Below are positions 11,999 through 24,158 of a stretch of DNA of 64,000 bases, piece by piece; the first letter of the stretch is position 1, and each line of letters begins with the position of its first letter. Location: the NCBI GenBank assembly GCA_019426215.1, contig CM033392.1:52937149-53001148 (forward strand), written 5' to 3'. Below the pieces are notes generated by a model. It was not told where the DNA came from, made no database searches, and saw only the letters and a program-made list of their open reading frames with translations. Both the position numbers and the translations under genes were made by a program. Origin of the DNA: Buddleja alternifolia. Its lineage: Eukaryota > Streptophyta > Magnoliopsida > Lamiales > Scrophulariaceae.

Positions 11999-13744
11999 AT
12001 GTTGGGTCGGCCTTCATTTACATTATCAAGGAATGGGGGTTTCAGGGCTGAAAATATAGGCCAAAATGCACTGGAAATGATAGCCAATCTCTGTTTCTCT
12101 TTGTTTGTAATTGGGGTTTTGATCTTCACTATGATTGCTGCTACTTATGAGCCTGAAGACCCTTTATTTCACCCTTCCTCAAAGCTCACAAATTTCCTCA
12201 CATCCAACTCCAATGCCACTTTTAAATCTGATGCATCTGTTGTTAAGACTGGTGAGGACTTTGTTGCCTCCAATCAGACTGCATTCGCGACGTTTATTAA
12301 CATCACGGATGTCGACTCTGCAGTCGTAGGGACTGCAATTGAACAAGAGCCCGGTTTGGGTTCCGAGACTAGTGATTGTAGGATTGATGACCCGATTAAT
12401 TGTAGTGATCCCGATGTTTTCCATCTCTTGATGAGGTATGCCATTGAAAATTTTAAGGACATTCACTTTTACCGGTTTGGGAAGCCGGTTCGAGGGAGTA
12501 ACGATAGTTCTTGCCACATGGCGTGGCGGTTTAGGCCTAAAGAAGGGAAGGCGGCTGCATTTTACAAGGATTATAGGAGTTTTACTGTTGTGAGGTCTGA
12601 AAATTGCACGCTTAGCGTGGCTGGAATTGGAAACTACCATTCGGGTGGGAATGCTAGGAAGAGAAAGGGAAAAGGAAGAGGGAAGAACAGAGAGAAAGAT
12701 AGAGAGGGATTTGAGAAAGTGCCCGCAAAAATGGAGGATAACCCTATTGCTCTCCCCGAGGTCGGTGAAACTGTGAACGATGCTCTTCCTATGGTAGAAT
12801 CGGAGGGGTCGTTTAGTAATAGCAAGTATTTGATTTATTCGGGTGGTGGGGATAGGTGTAAGAGCATGCATCAATATTTATGGAGTTTCATGTGTATGCT
12901 AGGGGAGGCAAAGTATTTGAATCGAACTCTAGTTATGGATCTTAGCATTTGTTTGTCTAAGATATATACTTCATCGGGTCAAGATGAAGAGGGCAAAGAT
13001 TTTAGGTTTTACTTCGATTTCGAACATTTGATGGATTCATATCCAGTTCTTGATCAAGCTCAATTTTGGTCAGATTGGAGCAAGTGGCAAAAAAAAGACG
13101 GGTTGAGTCTCCATCTCGTGGAGGATTTCCAGGTCACGCCAATGAAGCTAGCGAACGTTAATGATGCTTTGATTATGAGGAAATTTGGGTCGGTTGAGCC
13201 AGATAATTATTGGTACCGAGTTTGTGAAGGCGAGACGGAATCCGTTATTGAACGTCCATGGAAGATGATTTGGAAGTCGAGACGGTTGTTGGATATTGCT
13301 TCGGCTATTTCTGCGAGAATGAATTGGGATTTTGACTCGGTTCATGTTGAAAGAGGTGAAAAGGCGAATAACAAAGAGCTATGGCCGAATCTTGATAGAG
13401 ACACTTCACCAGAAGCCCTTTTGTCAACATTGAAGTACAAAATTGAAGATGGGAGGAATCTTTATATCGCGACGAACGAGCCAGATATATCGTTTTTTGA
13501 TCCTTTGAAGGATAAATACTCGACCCACTTCCTTGATGACCATAAAGATTTGTGGGATTCAAACAGTGATTGGTATGTTGAGACGACAAAGCTCAACAAT
13601 GGAAATGCAGTTGAGTTTGATGGTTATATGAGGGCATCGGTTGATACTGAAGTGTTCGTGAGGGGAAAAAAGCAGATTGAAACTTTTAATGATCTCACGA
13701 AGGACTGCAAGGATGGTGTTAATACATGCACGATATCTAGCTAA
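11999..13744 (+). CDS. Single-pass membrane protein, O-fucosyltransferase-like
   Basis: An intronless frame of 581 aa. A cytosolic N-terminus is followed by one hydrophobic segment (about residues 28-49, IANLCFSLFVIGVLIFTMIA) and a long lumen-type domain with several N-glycosylation sequons (NATF, NQTA, NITD, NCSD, NCTL, NRTL). That is a type II topology expected of a Golgi enzyme. Around residue 280, SGGGDRCKSMHQYLWS... with LNRTLVMDLS resembles the plant O-fucosyltransferase (GT65/GT106-like) N-terminal motif. Around 447, HVERGEK sits where the family has an HxRxGD-type element, and near 487 NLYIATNEP...FFDPLKDKY resembles the conserved C-terminal block. A Lys/Arg-rich low-complexity insert lies at about 218-240. 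Family assignment and activity are inference; the substrate is unknown. I recall similar unstudied Arabidopsis proteins but cannot confirm them here. Confidence 0.85.
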   Translation: MLGRPSFTLSRNGGFRAENIGQNALEMIANLCFSLFVIGVLIFTMIAATYEPEDPLFHPSSKLTNFLTSNSNATFKSDASVVKTGEDFVASNQTAFATFINITDVDSAVVGTAIEQEPGLGSETSDCRIDDPINCSDPDVFHLLMRYAIENFKDIHFYRFGKPVRGSNDSSCHMAWRFRPKEGKAAAFYKDYRSFTVVRSENCTLSVAGIGNYHSGGNARKRKGKGRGKNREKDREGFEKVPAKMEDNPIALPEVGETVNDALPMVESEGSFSNSKYLIYSGGGDRCKSMHQYLWSFMCMLGEAKYLNRTLVMDLSICLSKIYTSSGQDEEGKDFRFYFDFEHLMDSYPVLDQAQFWSDWSKWQKKDGLSLHLVEDFQVTPMKLANVNDALIMRKFGSVEPDNYWYRVCEGETESVIERPWKMIWKSRRLLDIASAISARMNWDFDSVHVERGEKANNKELWPNLDRDTSPEALLSTLKYKIEDGRNLYIATNEPDISFFDPLKDKYSTHFLDDHKDLWDSNSDWYVETTKLNNGNAVEFDGYMRASVDTEVFVRGKKQIETFNDLTKDCKDGVNTCTISS

Positions 13745-16010
13745 TTCACATACACAAGGTTTGGTTCTTATTGATGTTAGTTTCTTATTGACGTTAGTTT
13801 GGGATAATGGCCCGTGTACTCTTACATCCCTTATGTGTCACTTTTAGGAGCTTTTTGTTTTCATTAATCGTAAGTTAATTTGAGAAGCTCTTGAAAATCG
13901 TTCTACTTTTGAGAAACCGCCAGATTTGTTTTAGTTATAGATATCCTGCTAACTGAACTAGTTGCAATGTGCTATGAATTTTACTTTCTATATATCCGGT
14001 GTTTCACCATCCAATCGTTGTGAGCAAATATCAAAATCGCCTGTGGAGATTATTTTCATGGGAATTTGCACTCGACCGGTAGTTCAATGTCTTTGTTGTT
14101 ATTCTTGCTGCTATAGCTTACATTTTGTTTTTAAAGTTACATATTAGTGACATTTTTGTATTCTTGGAATGTATGTTGACAAATGTTTTCTTGATACCTC
14201 TTTTGTTATCTTGGTTGGACCATCAATTTGTGAAGCGATCTCCGATAACTCATCGTAGATCAGCTAAGATCATAAGGGAAATATGTTGATGTGGTAGAGG
14301 TTGGACGATTAGATCGTCTGTTCTACCTTGATCAAATGGTAAAATGTGGAATCGAAGTGTTGCACTTGGTCCAATGCAAATCACCCGTTCATTTTATGAG
14401 CCTTTGGGAATTTAGCTTGAGGGACAATCACAACTAGGGAGTCACATAGGGTCTATCATACACTGATAATTGTGATTATATCCGTAGTTGGAGTCTCGGA
14501 TACTCATAAAATTGCTTGTTAGTGTTTTCATTGTCTGTGGTTTGCTTGATGTATATATAGATTGAGTGAAAAAGTCTATGTTATTAAATAGTTGCATCTC
14601 AATTTTGTGACGGTGTTTGGCTTAGAGCTTATAAGCTCTTGTAAAGTGTTTGGTCATTTTTTTAGTAAATTAACTTATAAACTCTCAAATTAAGCTTCAG
14701 GATATAAGCTCCTAAAAAATAAATCATGAAACCCCAACTTACTTTTTAAGAGTTAAGATAGAAAGTTTATAAGCTCCAAAAACATCTTGTAAGCGTTAAT
14801 TTATATGTTCTTTAAAATAAGTTTAGGCAAACACCCTATGTGTTATGCTGTGAGATTTCATGCTAACCACTTGGATAGTACTGAATTGAATTTGTAAGTC
14901 ACTGAACGTGCATAGACCTACTAATGGGTGGGAATACTTGGACCTCGACCCAAAACTTTGGGTATTTTGGGTCTAGGTTAGGACCCAAACCTAATGATCG
15001 GGTTAGTTGATTAGGTATTTTTTTTGCCTATTCAGATTTGGATTTCATGCTAACCATTCGGATGTGCTTTATGTGCATATAATGATCTCTTAAAGTGAAA
15101 AAACGACATTCATGTGTCATCTAAAGACTCGCAATCGGCAATTCTACTCAGATAATATGTGCTTCTTTCAAATCGAGAGTCGTTTTGCAAAGCTCGCATA
15201 ATTTTCACAAGGTATTTGGAGTCCGATTTCAAACAATTATCTAAGATTGTGAAATTTATATCAGATTTATCATAAACAGATGATTGTGAATTGCGCTCCG
15301 CTCAAAACTGAAGTCACAAAACACCTTAAAAATCACTTTAACTCCAAATAGTATTATTGATGAGAAATTTGGGGTTGCGATTTGGCCGAGTCAAGAGCGG
15401 ATTAGAATCTCCTGATGGGTTTGACCGAATCAGGAGTGTACTAGAATCTCCAAAAAAGGTAAAATGTGCATGTTATATACTTTATATTGATGTGTAACAT
15501 TCCATTTTTGTGGATTTTATAAAATGTCAAGTCATGGAGTTTGCTGTGTTTGCACTGACAAAGCACTGCGATTTATATATGGACTCTCTCTTTGCTGATA
15601 AGTTATATATTGGCACGTTATAAGATTGATGGCCACAAGTTTTTCTTAAATTTTATACATCAATTAAAAGAAAAACTAATGTAGGATAATTTCAAAAATA
15701 TTAGTTTACGTTACCAATGACATCGATGGCTTTTATATCTAGTCATGGATTATGATTTACACTTTTATTATAATCACATCATTAAGAGTATAAAAGAATG
15801 AGTCGAGAGCTTATTAAAATTATTATCGAAGCATGAAAAATTATGTTTGAATTTTATTAAAACAAAGACAGACGAGTTTTACTCGAGTCAAACATGAGTT
15901 AGATGAGTAGTTTGATCATTTTATAAATATTTAATACTTTTTAACCGACCAAGTTCGAGTGGGATCTCAAATCTTATCGAACAGAAAATTTTTGTCCTAT
16001 TTCTTATGTG
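13745..16010. other. 3' UTR and intergenic DNA
   Basis: The presumed 3' UTR of the O-fucosyltransferase-like gene is followed by AT-rich DNA. One small MITE lies at 14612-14836. No other gene or structure is supported. Confidence 0.5.
14612..14836. mobile_element. Small MITE with GGTGTTTG termini
   Basis: The left end, GGTGTTTGGCTTAGAGCTTA, and the inverted right end, TAAGTTTAGGCAAACACCC, form imperfect terminal inverted repeats. The interior carries repeated AAGCTTATAAGCTC-like words and no frame. The target duplication is not clear, so the superfamily (hAT or PIF/Harbinger) is left open. Confidence 0.55.
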
Positions 16011-16015
16011 ATGCA

Positions 16016-17038
16016 TGTTGCAAAATCTGCACTTTAAACGAAAATAATTATGAAATTATGCGAAAAACAATTGAATAACAATCGAGGCGAGAGTTGGTCT
16101 CTCTATCCTTAAAGTTATATTGTCCCGTCTACGGTGGTACGGGATCGTGCAATTAACTTCCCAAGATACAACGATTATATTTTGTAATTGAACCACTTTA
16201 AGAACAAAACCCCACGAACTATATTTGCTCAAGAACTCTCAATGTTTTGATGTATGCAGAAAGCTTTTAAAAAATACAGAAATGATTTCTGTTTTTGGTG
16301 TGATTTTTCATTCATACGGTAGACCCTTTTTATAGGAGGAAAAATCGAATTCCAAACGTTCAGCTAGCAATTTTTTAATTGCAAACGTTTCAATTCCAGC
16401 AGCCTTTTACAAAACCAGCAACTTGAAACGTTTCTGCTGGTTGCAGTCAGAAGAAACAAGAACTGGGCTGAAACAAATGGAAATGGAATTTGGGCCTAAA
16501 TTAATTCTTGTTGGCCCAAAAGAAGAAAATAATTAACTGGACCCAAGTTAATTAATTCTGAATTTGGCCCAAAAAGAATATATTTAGCCCAACAATCACC
16601 AAGCCCAGCCACAGCCCGCGGCCCGCGCCCGAGCTCGAGCCGAGCCGGCCGGTCGGTCTGACGGACGGCGGCGGCGCGCGCGCGTGTGTGCGCGCGCGCT
16701 AGGCGAAACGGATCAAGGCTAGGTCTTTCCCCCTCACAAAGCCCACAAAAATCTTATAACCCAAAGGGTCAACCCTTTACCTATAGGCAAATGTATATAA
16801 ACTCATTCAACTTATGATTTATATCCAATGTGGGATATCCACATTCAAACACCCAACTTTAGCAATTAATTTCTCATTCGTTTCAACTTCGAATCGAGAA
16901 ATTCGAAATGCTAAACTTATCTACTCCCAGAGTAGAAAATATTATCCAATAATATTTAGTATCCCCGATACTTATGGTGTTCGAATTTCATGTGCAAAAG
17001 TGGACAATCACACTTTTCACATTCCAATTTTTCCAACA
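16016..17038 (-). repeat. E1 3' LTR (left)
   Basis: The 1023-bp LTR retains the uninterrupted structure. A TATA element (CCTATAAAAAGG on the minus strand, about 16324-16337) predicts a start near 16300. The primer-like site is plus 16108-16121 (minus AATATAACTTTAAG, followed by GATAG). A GC-rich block at 16610-16700 has CG repeats that the other LTR has partly lost. Confidence 0.92.
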
Positions 17039-17050
17039 ATCCCCCACACG
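17039..17050 (-). other. E1 polypurine tract
   Basis: Minus strand GTGTGGGGGAT directly abuts the TGTTGG start of the 3' LTR. The same TGTGGGGGAT core precedes the 3' LTRs of E2 and E3. Confidence 0.85.
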
Positions 17051-17572
17051 AATGAAATTAATGTAATTTTATGCAATGCATGAAACTGAGAGTTCAAACG
17101 AATATTTATCACATCAGAAGAGGTAGCTTTTGGCTTTGAACCTTTCTTAATGAGATATCATCGGATTTACTAGGCTACCCAATGAACATGATGTCTTGAA
17201 TTGGTCAGCCGTTCGTGTAAAACCAGACAATGATATTCACATGATAAATTTTCTAAGCAAATTTTTAGTTCTCACTGTTGGACCCACGGCCCCCTCTTGG
17301 TTTTATAAGTGTTTATATTTTACTCAATGTTGAGGCGGCCTACACCTCACACTTACATATGTGATCTCCTATTTAAGAGTATTCTACCATACTCCACTTC
17401 ATTTTCATGACAGTATAGGAATCATTAAAAGTTCCGACTTAGCCTTTGCTACACTTGTAGGATGCACTTCTTTATCTTAGGCAATGGGTTTAGAGTTTAT
17501 TAAACTCTTAAGTGTCTTCCTGAATTTTCACAACTTAGTTGTCCCATTGAACCATGATCTTGGGATCTCCAG

Positions 17573-17759
17573 TCAATATGGTTGGGTTACCGCTGTGACA
17601 ATTCTTAATTTGTAGACTTTTAATCTCATTCCTCTTGATAGGTAGTATATTTGATCTCTAGGCAATCCTTTCGTCAAAGGATCTGCAATATTCTCCTTTG
17701 ATTTCACATAATCAATGGAAATAATCCCGTTAGAGATCAACTGCTTAATGGTATTATGC

Positions 17760-17795
<36 letters not shown>

Positions 17796-20700
17796 CTACT
17801 CTGAGCCCTCCCAATTGCCGACATACAGTCGCAATGAATCAAAATCGGAGGCACAGGTTTTTCCCAACAAGGAACATCTTCTAAGAAATTTCTTAGCCAC
17901 TCAGCTTCTTCACCAGCTTTATCTAAAGCTATGAATTCTGATTCCATCGTGGAACGGGCTATGCAAGTTTGCTTAGAAGATTTCCACGACACCGCTCCTC
18001 TACCAACGGTAAACACATACCCACTTGTGGACTTGGAGTCGTTCGTGTCTGATATCCAATTAGCATCATTGTATCCCTCAATTACAGCTGGATATCTTGA
18101 GTAGTGTAATCCATAATCTTTAGTATACTTTAAATACTTAAGAACTCTAGTTAAAGCATGCCAATGCTCTACACTAGGATTACTCGTGAACCTACTCAAC
18201 TTGCTCATAGAATAAGCTAGATTAGGGCGAGTACAGTTCATGATATACATCAAACTCCCAATGACCCTAGCATATTCTAACTGCGATACGGGTTCACCAT
18301 GGTTCTTGCGTAGATGAACGCTCAAGTCCACTAGTGTCTTGACTGGTGCACTATCGCTCGAAAGAAACTTTTCCAAAACCGTCTCAACGTAATGAGATTG
18401 CGATAAGACTAGTCCTTCAGAAGTCCTCAGGATTTTAATCCCTAAGATGACATCTGCAAGTCTCATATCCTTCATGTCAAAGTTCTTCTTTAACATTTCT
18501 TTAGTATTGATTTCATGATTACTACCCATTATCAACATGTCATCTACATATAAACATACGATGACATATGTGTTATGTGTTTGTCTGACATACACGCATT
18601 TATCACATTCGTTGATCTTGAAACCATTTGATAACATCGTGCTATCAAACTTTTCATGCCACTGCTTTGGCGCTTGTTTAAGTCCGTAAAGCGACTTTAC
18701 AAGTTTACACACTTTCTTCTCCTTTCCAGGAGCAACATACCCCTCGGGGTGTTCCATGTATATTTCTTCATCTAATTCTCCGTTCAGAAACGCAGTCTTA
18801 ACATCCATTTGATGTATCTCAAGGTTATGCAACGCGGAAATAGCGATGAATAATCTTATGGATGTTATTCTCGTTATCGGAGAATAAGTATCGAAGAAAT
18901 CAAGATCCTCCATTTGTCGGTATCCTTTGACTACCAAACTGGCCTTATACTTATCAATAGTTCCATCAGTCTTATACTTTCTTTTCAGAATCCATTTACA
19001 ACCTAAAAGCTTACTTCCCTTTGGAAGATCATCCAACTCCCAGGTATGGTTGTGTAAAATAGACTCGATTTCACTATTGATAGCCTCTTTCCAGAGTTGA
19101 GCATCTGGACCGGACATAGCTTCCTTAATCGTTCTTAGCACCCCTTCTAATGTATATGATACAAAATTGGGACCAAATGATTTAAGAACTCTTGCTCTTT
19201 TGCTACGACGTGGTTCTTCGTCCCCAGGATTAGAACTACTCGTAGACTCATCAAATGTTCTTTTAAGAGGAACTTGCTCATTTCTTTCCTTACATGGAAA
19301 GACATCCTTAAAAAACAAAGCATTTCTAGATTCCATGATAGTACCTTCATGAATCTCAAATATTTCTGATTTATGAACCAGAAATCGATAGGCGCTACTA
19401 TTAAGTGCATAACCTATGAATATGCAGTCAATAGTCTTAGGCCCCATCTTAACTTGTTTGGGTTTGGGTACTTCTACCTTAGCCAAACACCCCCACACTT
19501 TGAGGTACTTGTAAGAAGGCTTTTGACCTTTCCAAAGTTCGTACAGAGTCTCACTCCTACTTTTGTGGAGAATCTTGTTAAGGATATAATTGGTGGAGAG
19601 GATCGCCTCCCCCTACAAATTCTGCTGTAATCCAGAATTTAACAACATCGCATTCATCATTTCTTTGAGAGTACGATTTTTGCGTTCAGCAATACCATTT
19701 GATTGAGGTGAGTATGGTGCCGTCGTTTGATGAATAATTCCAAAGTTGGTACAAAATTCATCAAAAGGCGCTTCGTATTCTCCACCTCTATCACTTCGGA
19801 TAGCTTTTATCCTTTTTCCAAGTTGATTTTCAACTTCCGTTTTGTAATGTGTAAACGCTCCAAACGCTTCGTCTTTACTTCTTAGTAAATACACATAACA
19901 ATACTTTGTGCAATCATCTATGAATGTAATGAAATACTTTTTCCCACCTCTAGTTTGCACAAACTTCAAATCACAAATGTCACTGTGAATAAGTTCTAGA
20001 GTTGCGGTGTTTCTTTCCACTGAAGGAAACGGTTGTTTGACTAGCTTTGCCTTAACACAAATTTCACATTTATGTTCATTTTCAACTTTAAAAGTTGGTA
20101 ATAAGTTCAAGTTGACCAATCTTCGAATAGTATTATAATTGACATGTCCTAGTCTAACATGCCACAAATTAGAATACTCAAGCAAATAAATAGAATTTTC
20201 AATCCTTTTATTGCCACTGTTTTCAATTACAAGAGAGCGAATTACATTCATTTTGAAAAGGCACTGCTCAAGGTAACCTTTTTCTACATAAATTTCTCTC
20301 TTAGTCAAAGAAAACCTATAAGCTTCGAAGACAATCTTGAACCCGTTCTTGACCAAAACCGAACCGGATACCAAATTCTTTCGAATCTCCAAAACATGCA
20401 GAACTTCAGTCAATGTCAGTTCTTTGCCTGAAATCATCTTCAGCACAATTTTCCCCATTCCAACCACTGGTGACGTGGCCGAATTTCCCATAAACAATCT
20501 CCGTCCTTCAGTTGGGGAATAGGACGAGAAAGCATCTCTGTCGGAACAGATGTGGCGAGTAGCCCCAGTATCTATGAACCACTCCCTCGAGTTGTCCACC
20601 AGATTGGCTTCGAACACGACGGCAGTGAGATCAAGATCAGTCAGATCGATTGGCACCTGGTTATTTGACAGGTCATCAATCATCTCGTTGATGCCCTGGA

Positions 20701-21829
20701 CATCATCAACAGCTAAGTGCACATGATTTTGCACCTGGTTCGGAACCCTGTTCTGAACCTGATTCTTACCTTTATTCTTGCCAGAACCTTTCGTTCGTGA
20801 CTGATTATTATTTTTCTTGGGCTCTTTACAGTCTTTAGCCCAATTACCAATACGGCCTCAATTATAGCAATCACTGTCATAGCCGTCACTCTGTTTCGGC
20901 TTTCCTTTCCCAGCTTGATTTTTCTGGGCCTAGAAATTCCCCTGGAACTTCCTTTTCCGGTTAGAACTTTCCGGAACTTCAATGATGTTTGCCATTGCTT
21001 GAACAGGAGCCCTCTTGATAGAAGCTCGATTGTCTTCCTCAATTCTGAGTCTGACAACCAAATCTTCTAAGCTCATCTCCTTGCGTTTATGCCTTAGGTA
21101 GTTCTTGAATTCATTCCATGAGGGCGGTAATTTTTCAATCACAGACCCCACTTGAAAATTCTCACTCAAAGCCATTCCCTTGGCACGAACTTCATGTATG
21201 ATAATCTGAAGCTCTTGGACTTGGCTTGCCACGGACTTAGAGTCCATCATTTTGAAGTCTAAGAACTTTGCGACCATGAACTTCTTCAGTCCAGCGTCCT
21301 CAGTTCTATACTTCTTATCTAATGCCTCCCAGAGGTCTTTTGACGATTTCATGGAATGATAAACACTGTAAAGTGAATCATCCAAACCGTTGAGCACGTA
21401 ATTCCTGCAAAGGAAATCACAGTGTTGCCATACATCATATGCCGTTCTCATTTGAACATCGTCAGAATCTTTAGGGACAGACGAGGCGTCTTCCCGTAAG
21501 AACTTCTCCAGGTTCAAAGTAGTTAAGTAAAAAAGCATCTTTTGTTGCCAACGTTTGAAATCAACCCCGCTGAACTTCATTGGCCATTCAGCCTGCGCCG
21601 GGATAACCGGATTAACCGGTGGTACAATCGGAGTTAGCCTTTCAGTCCGTGCCTGAATTACCGAAATAACTGGAGTTACAACAGGTGTATTCGGAACAGA
21701 GCCTGAACCGGACCTAACCCCTGAACCCGAGGCAAAACCAGAACCTAGACCAAGACCGAGACTAGCTCCAGGTCCAAGGCCAAAGTCGAGAGCAGCAGCA
21801 GCATTTTCATTAGTACCGAAATGAGCCAT
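17573..21829 (-). pseudogene. E1 Gag-Pol polyprotein, one frame with three nonsense codons
   Basis: All segments share one frame of 1418 codons. In order: Gly-rich N-terminus and Gag; a zinc knuckle at about codon 322; protease active site DTGA (WFIDTGATRH); GAG-pre-integrase LWHVRLGH; integrase core with SDRGGEY and [12 protein letters not shown]; reverse transcriptase [12 protein letters not shown] (about codon 1005) and YVDDML (about 1095); RNase H, ending in [14 protein letters not shown]. The frame is broken by TAG at codon 300 (20930-20932), TGA at codon 324 (20858-20860), where it replaces the second Cys of the zinc knuckle, whose His is also Asn, and TAG at codon 739 (19613-19615), where the family has the Trp of LWGEAIL. 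No frameshift is needed. The element is a recent casualty and now needs proteins from elsewhere. Confidence 0.92.
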
Positions 21830-21867
21830 TTTCAGAATTTTCGAAAAGTCACAGAAATCAACAACAA

Positions 21868-21881
21868 AATATAACTTTAAG
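21868..21881 (-). other. E1 putative self-complementary primer binding site
   Basis: The site lies 2 nt (AG) inside the 5' LTR. The minus-strand sequence CTTAAAGTTATATT is the exact reverse complement of AATATAACTTTAAG inside the 3' LTR (plus 16108-16121). It matches the 5' LTR (21976-21989) with one change that would still allow a G-U pair. There is no TGG-starting tRNA complement here. Confidence 0.75.
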
Positions 21882-22633
21882 CTTGTTGCAAAATCTGCAC
21901 TTTAAACGAAAATAATTATGAAATTATGCGAAGAACAATTGAATAACAATCGAGGCGAGAGTTGGACTCTCTATCCTTAAAGCTATATTGCCCCGCCTAC
22001 GGTGGTACGGGATCGTGCAATTAACTTCCTAAGATACAACGATTATGTTTTGTAATTGAACTACTTCAAGAACAAAATCCCACGAACTATATTTGCTCAA
22101 GAACTCTCAATGTTTGGATGTATGCAGAAAGCTTTTAAAAAATGCAGAAATGATTTCTGTTTTTGGTGTGATTTTTCATTCATATGGGAGACCCTTTTTA
22201 TAGAAGGAAAAACTGAATTCCAAACGTTCAGCCAGCAATTTTTTAATTGCAAACGTTTCAATTCCAACAGCCTTTTCCAAAACCAGCAGTTTGAAACGTT
22301 CCAATTCCAGCAACTTGAAACGTTTCTGCTGGTTGCTGTCAGAAGAAACAGGAACTGGGCTGAAACAAATGGAAATGGAATTTGGGCAAAAATTAATTCT
22401 TGTTGGCCCAAAAAAAGAAAATAATTAACTGGGCTCAAGTTAATTAATTCTGAATTTGGCCCAAAAAGAATATATTTAGCCCAACAATCACCAAGCCCAG
22501 CCACAACCCGAGCCCGAGCCGAGCCGGTCGGTCAGACGGCGGCGCGCAAGGCAAAACGGACCAAGGCTAGGTCCTTCCCCCTCATAAAGCCCACAAAAAT
22601 CTTATGACCCAAAGGGCCAACCCTTTACCTTTC

Positions 22634-23690
22634 GTGTGCAGTGTGTGTAAAAAGTGTGCATTATGTGTAAAATATGTGCAGTGTGTGTAAAAAATGTGTA
22701 AAAAGTGTGCAGTGTGTGTAAAAAGTGTGCAATGTGTGTAAAAAAGTGTGCAGTGTGTGTAAAAAGTGTGCATTATGTGTAAAATATGTGCAGTGTGTGT
22801 AAAAAATGTGTAAAAAGTGTGCAGTGTGTGTAAAAAGTGTGCAATGTGTGTAAAAAAATGTGCAGTGTGTGTAAAAAGTGTGCATTATGTGTAAAAAAAT
22901 GTAGTGTGTGTAAAAAGTTTGCAGTATATGTAAATAGTGTGCAGTGTGTGTAAAAAGTGTGCAGTGTGTGTAAATGTGTGTAGCGTGTGTAAAATATGTG
23001 TAAAAAAATGTGTAGTGTGTGTAAAAAAATGTGTAGTATGTGTGTAGAAAGTGTGTTATGCGTGTAAGAAGTGTCCAATGTGTGTAAATATGTGTAGCGT
23101 GTGTAAAATATATGTAAAAAATATACAGTGTGTAAAAAATGTGTTGTGCATATAAGAAGTGTGCAGTGTGTGTAAAATATGTGCAAAAAGTGTGCAGTGA
23201 GTGTAAACAATGTGTAGTGTGAGTGTAAGATATATGTAAATGTGTGTAGTGTGTGTATAAAAAGTGTGCAGTGTGTGTAAATATGTGTAGTGTGTGTAAA
23301 AAAAATGTGCAGTGTGTGTAAATGTGTGTAGTGTGTGTAAAATATATGTAAAAATATACAGTGAGTGTAAAAATTGTGTTATGCATATAAGAAGTGTGCA
23401 GTGTGTGTAAATGTGTATATTGTATGTAAAATATGTGCAAAAGTGTGCAGTGTGTGTAAAAAATGTGTAGTGTATGTATAAAGTGTGTTGTGCATGTAAG
23501 AAGTGTGTAGTGTGTGTAAAATAAATGTAAAAAATATGCAGTGTGTGTAAAAAGTGTGTTGTGCATATAAGAAGTGTGCAGTGTGTGTAAAAAGTGTGTT
23601 GTGCGTGTAAGAAATGTGCAGTGTGTTGTGTGTGTAAAAAGTGTACAGTGTGTGTAAAATATGTGTAATTGTGTGTAGTGTAATGTAAAA
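22634..23690. repeat. Degenerate TG-rich minisatellite
   Basis: About 1 kb of irregular units built on GTGTGCAGTGTGTGTAAAAA (about 18-24 bp each, some in higher-order blocks such as 22640-22750 and 22755-22865). Because the unit has few stop codons on the minus strand, it generates long artefactual frames rich in His, Thr, Phe and Tyr. Confidence 0.9.
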
Positions 23691-23899
23691 ATCAAATAAA
23701 ATATTGAAGAATTTCAAATGCTCTAGGATTTATAGCCAAACAATGAATTTGAAGTTCATAAATTTGGAAATCCTTTTATAAATCCATATATAGCCAAACA
23801 AGGTATTTCTAATGGTGTGGATTTCAAATCCAAGGGGTTTGAAATCCATTCATTTCAAATCCCTTGCCAAATCCAAATTCATCAATTCAAACACAGCCT
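23690..23899. mobile_element. MITE-like end joined to the minisatellite
   Basis: Read on the minus strand it begins TAAGGCTGTGTTTGAATTG, a common start of plant Harbinger/hAT MITEs, and contains repeated ATTTCAAATCC words. No matching left terminus is seen beyond the minisatellite, so it may be a MITE whose other part expanded into the array. Confidence 0.45.
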
Positions 23900-24158
23900 T
23901 AGGCAAATGCATATAAACTCATTCAACTTATGATTTATATCCAATGTGGGATATCCACATTCAAACACCCAACTTTAGCAATTAATTTCTCATTCGTTTC
24001 AACTTCGAATCGAGAAATTCAAAATGCTAAACTTATCTACTCCCAGAGTAGAAAAATATTATCTAATAATATTTAGTATCCCCGATACTTATGGTGTTCG
24101 AATTTCATGTGCAAGTGGACAATCACACTTTTCACATTCCAATTTTTCCAACAATGCA

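Larger units (their letters stand above)
16016..24153 (-). mobile_element. LTR retrotransposon E1 (Ty1/Copia), full length
   Basis: Both ends read TGTT...AACA and are flanked by the 5-bp duplication ATGCA (16011-16015 and 24154-24158). On the minus strand the order is 5' LTR (21884-24153), putative PBS, Gag-PR-INT-RT-RNaseH, polypurine tract and 3' LTR (16016-17038). Protease before integrase before reverse transcriptase is the Copia order. The LTRs differ in length (1023 against 2270 bp) because the right one carries a 1.27-kb insertion. Aligned parts differ at roughly one base in twenty by eye, mostly C/T transitions. Polyprotein: see 17573-21829. Confidence 0.95.
21884..24153 (-). repeat. 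E1 5' LTR (right), expanded by an insertion
   Basis: It is homologous to 16016-17038 over both flanks. The common sequence stops after CCCTTTACCT (about 22631) and resumes at AGGCAAATG (about 23900). Between lie the minisatellite 22634-23690 and a MITE-like segment 23690-23899. The left LTR has just AT at this point, so the insertion postdates integration. Confidence 0.92.

Noticed and set aside
12179..12874. 231-codon minus-strand frame opposite the O-fucosyltransferase-like gene
   Set aside because: It is antisense to a well-supported gene and has no recognisable domain.
19147..20522. Plus-strand and alternate-frame ORFs across E1 and E2 (for example 20159-20431, 49075-49392)
   Set aside because: Shadows of the Gag-Pol coding strand; no domain similarity.
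21884..21900. Conventional tRNA-iMet primer binding site in E1, E2 or E3
   Set aside because: The canonical TGGTATCAGAGC is absent beside all three 5' LTRs; the adjacent bases start AGCTTA, ATCTAA and ATCTAA.
22582..23717. Long minus-strand frames (up to 344 codons) rich in His, Thr, Phe, Tyr and Leu
   Set aside because: They are translation of the TG-rich minisatellite, present in two overlapping frames, with no domain and no codon signature.
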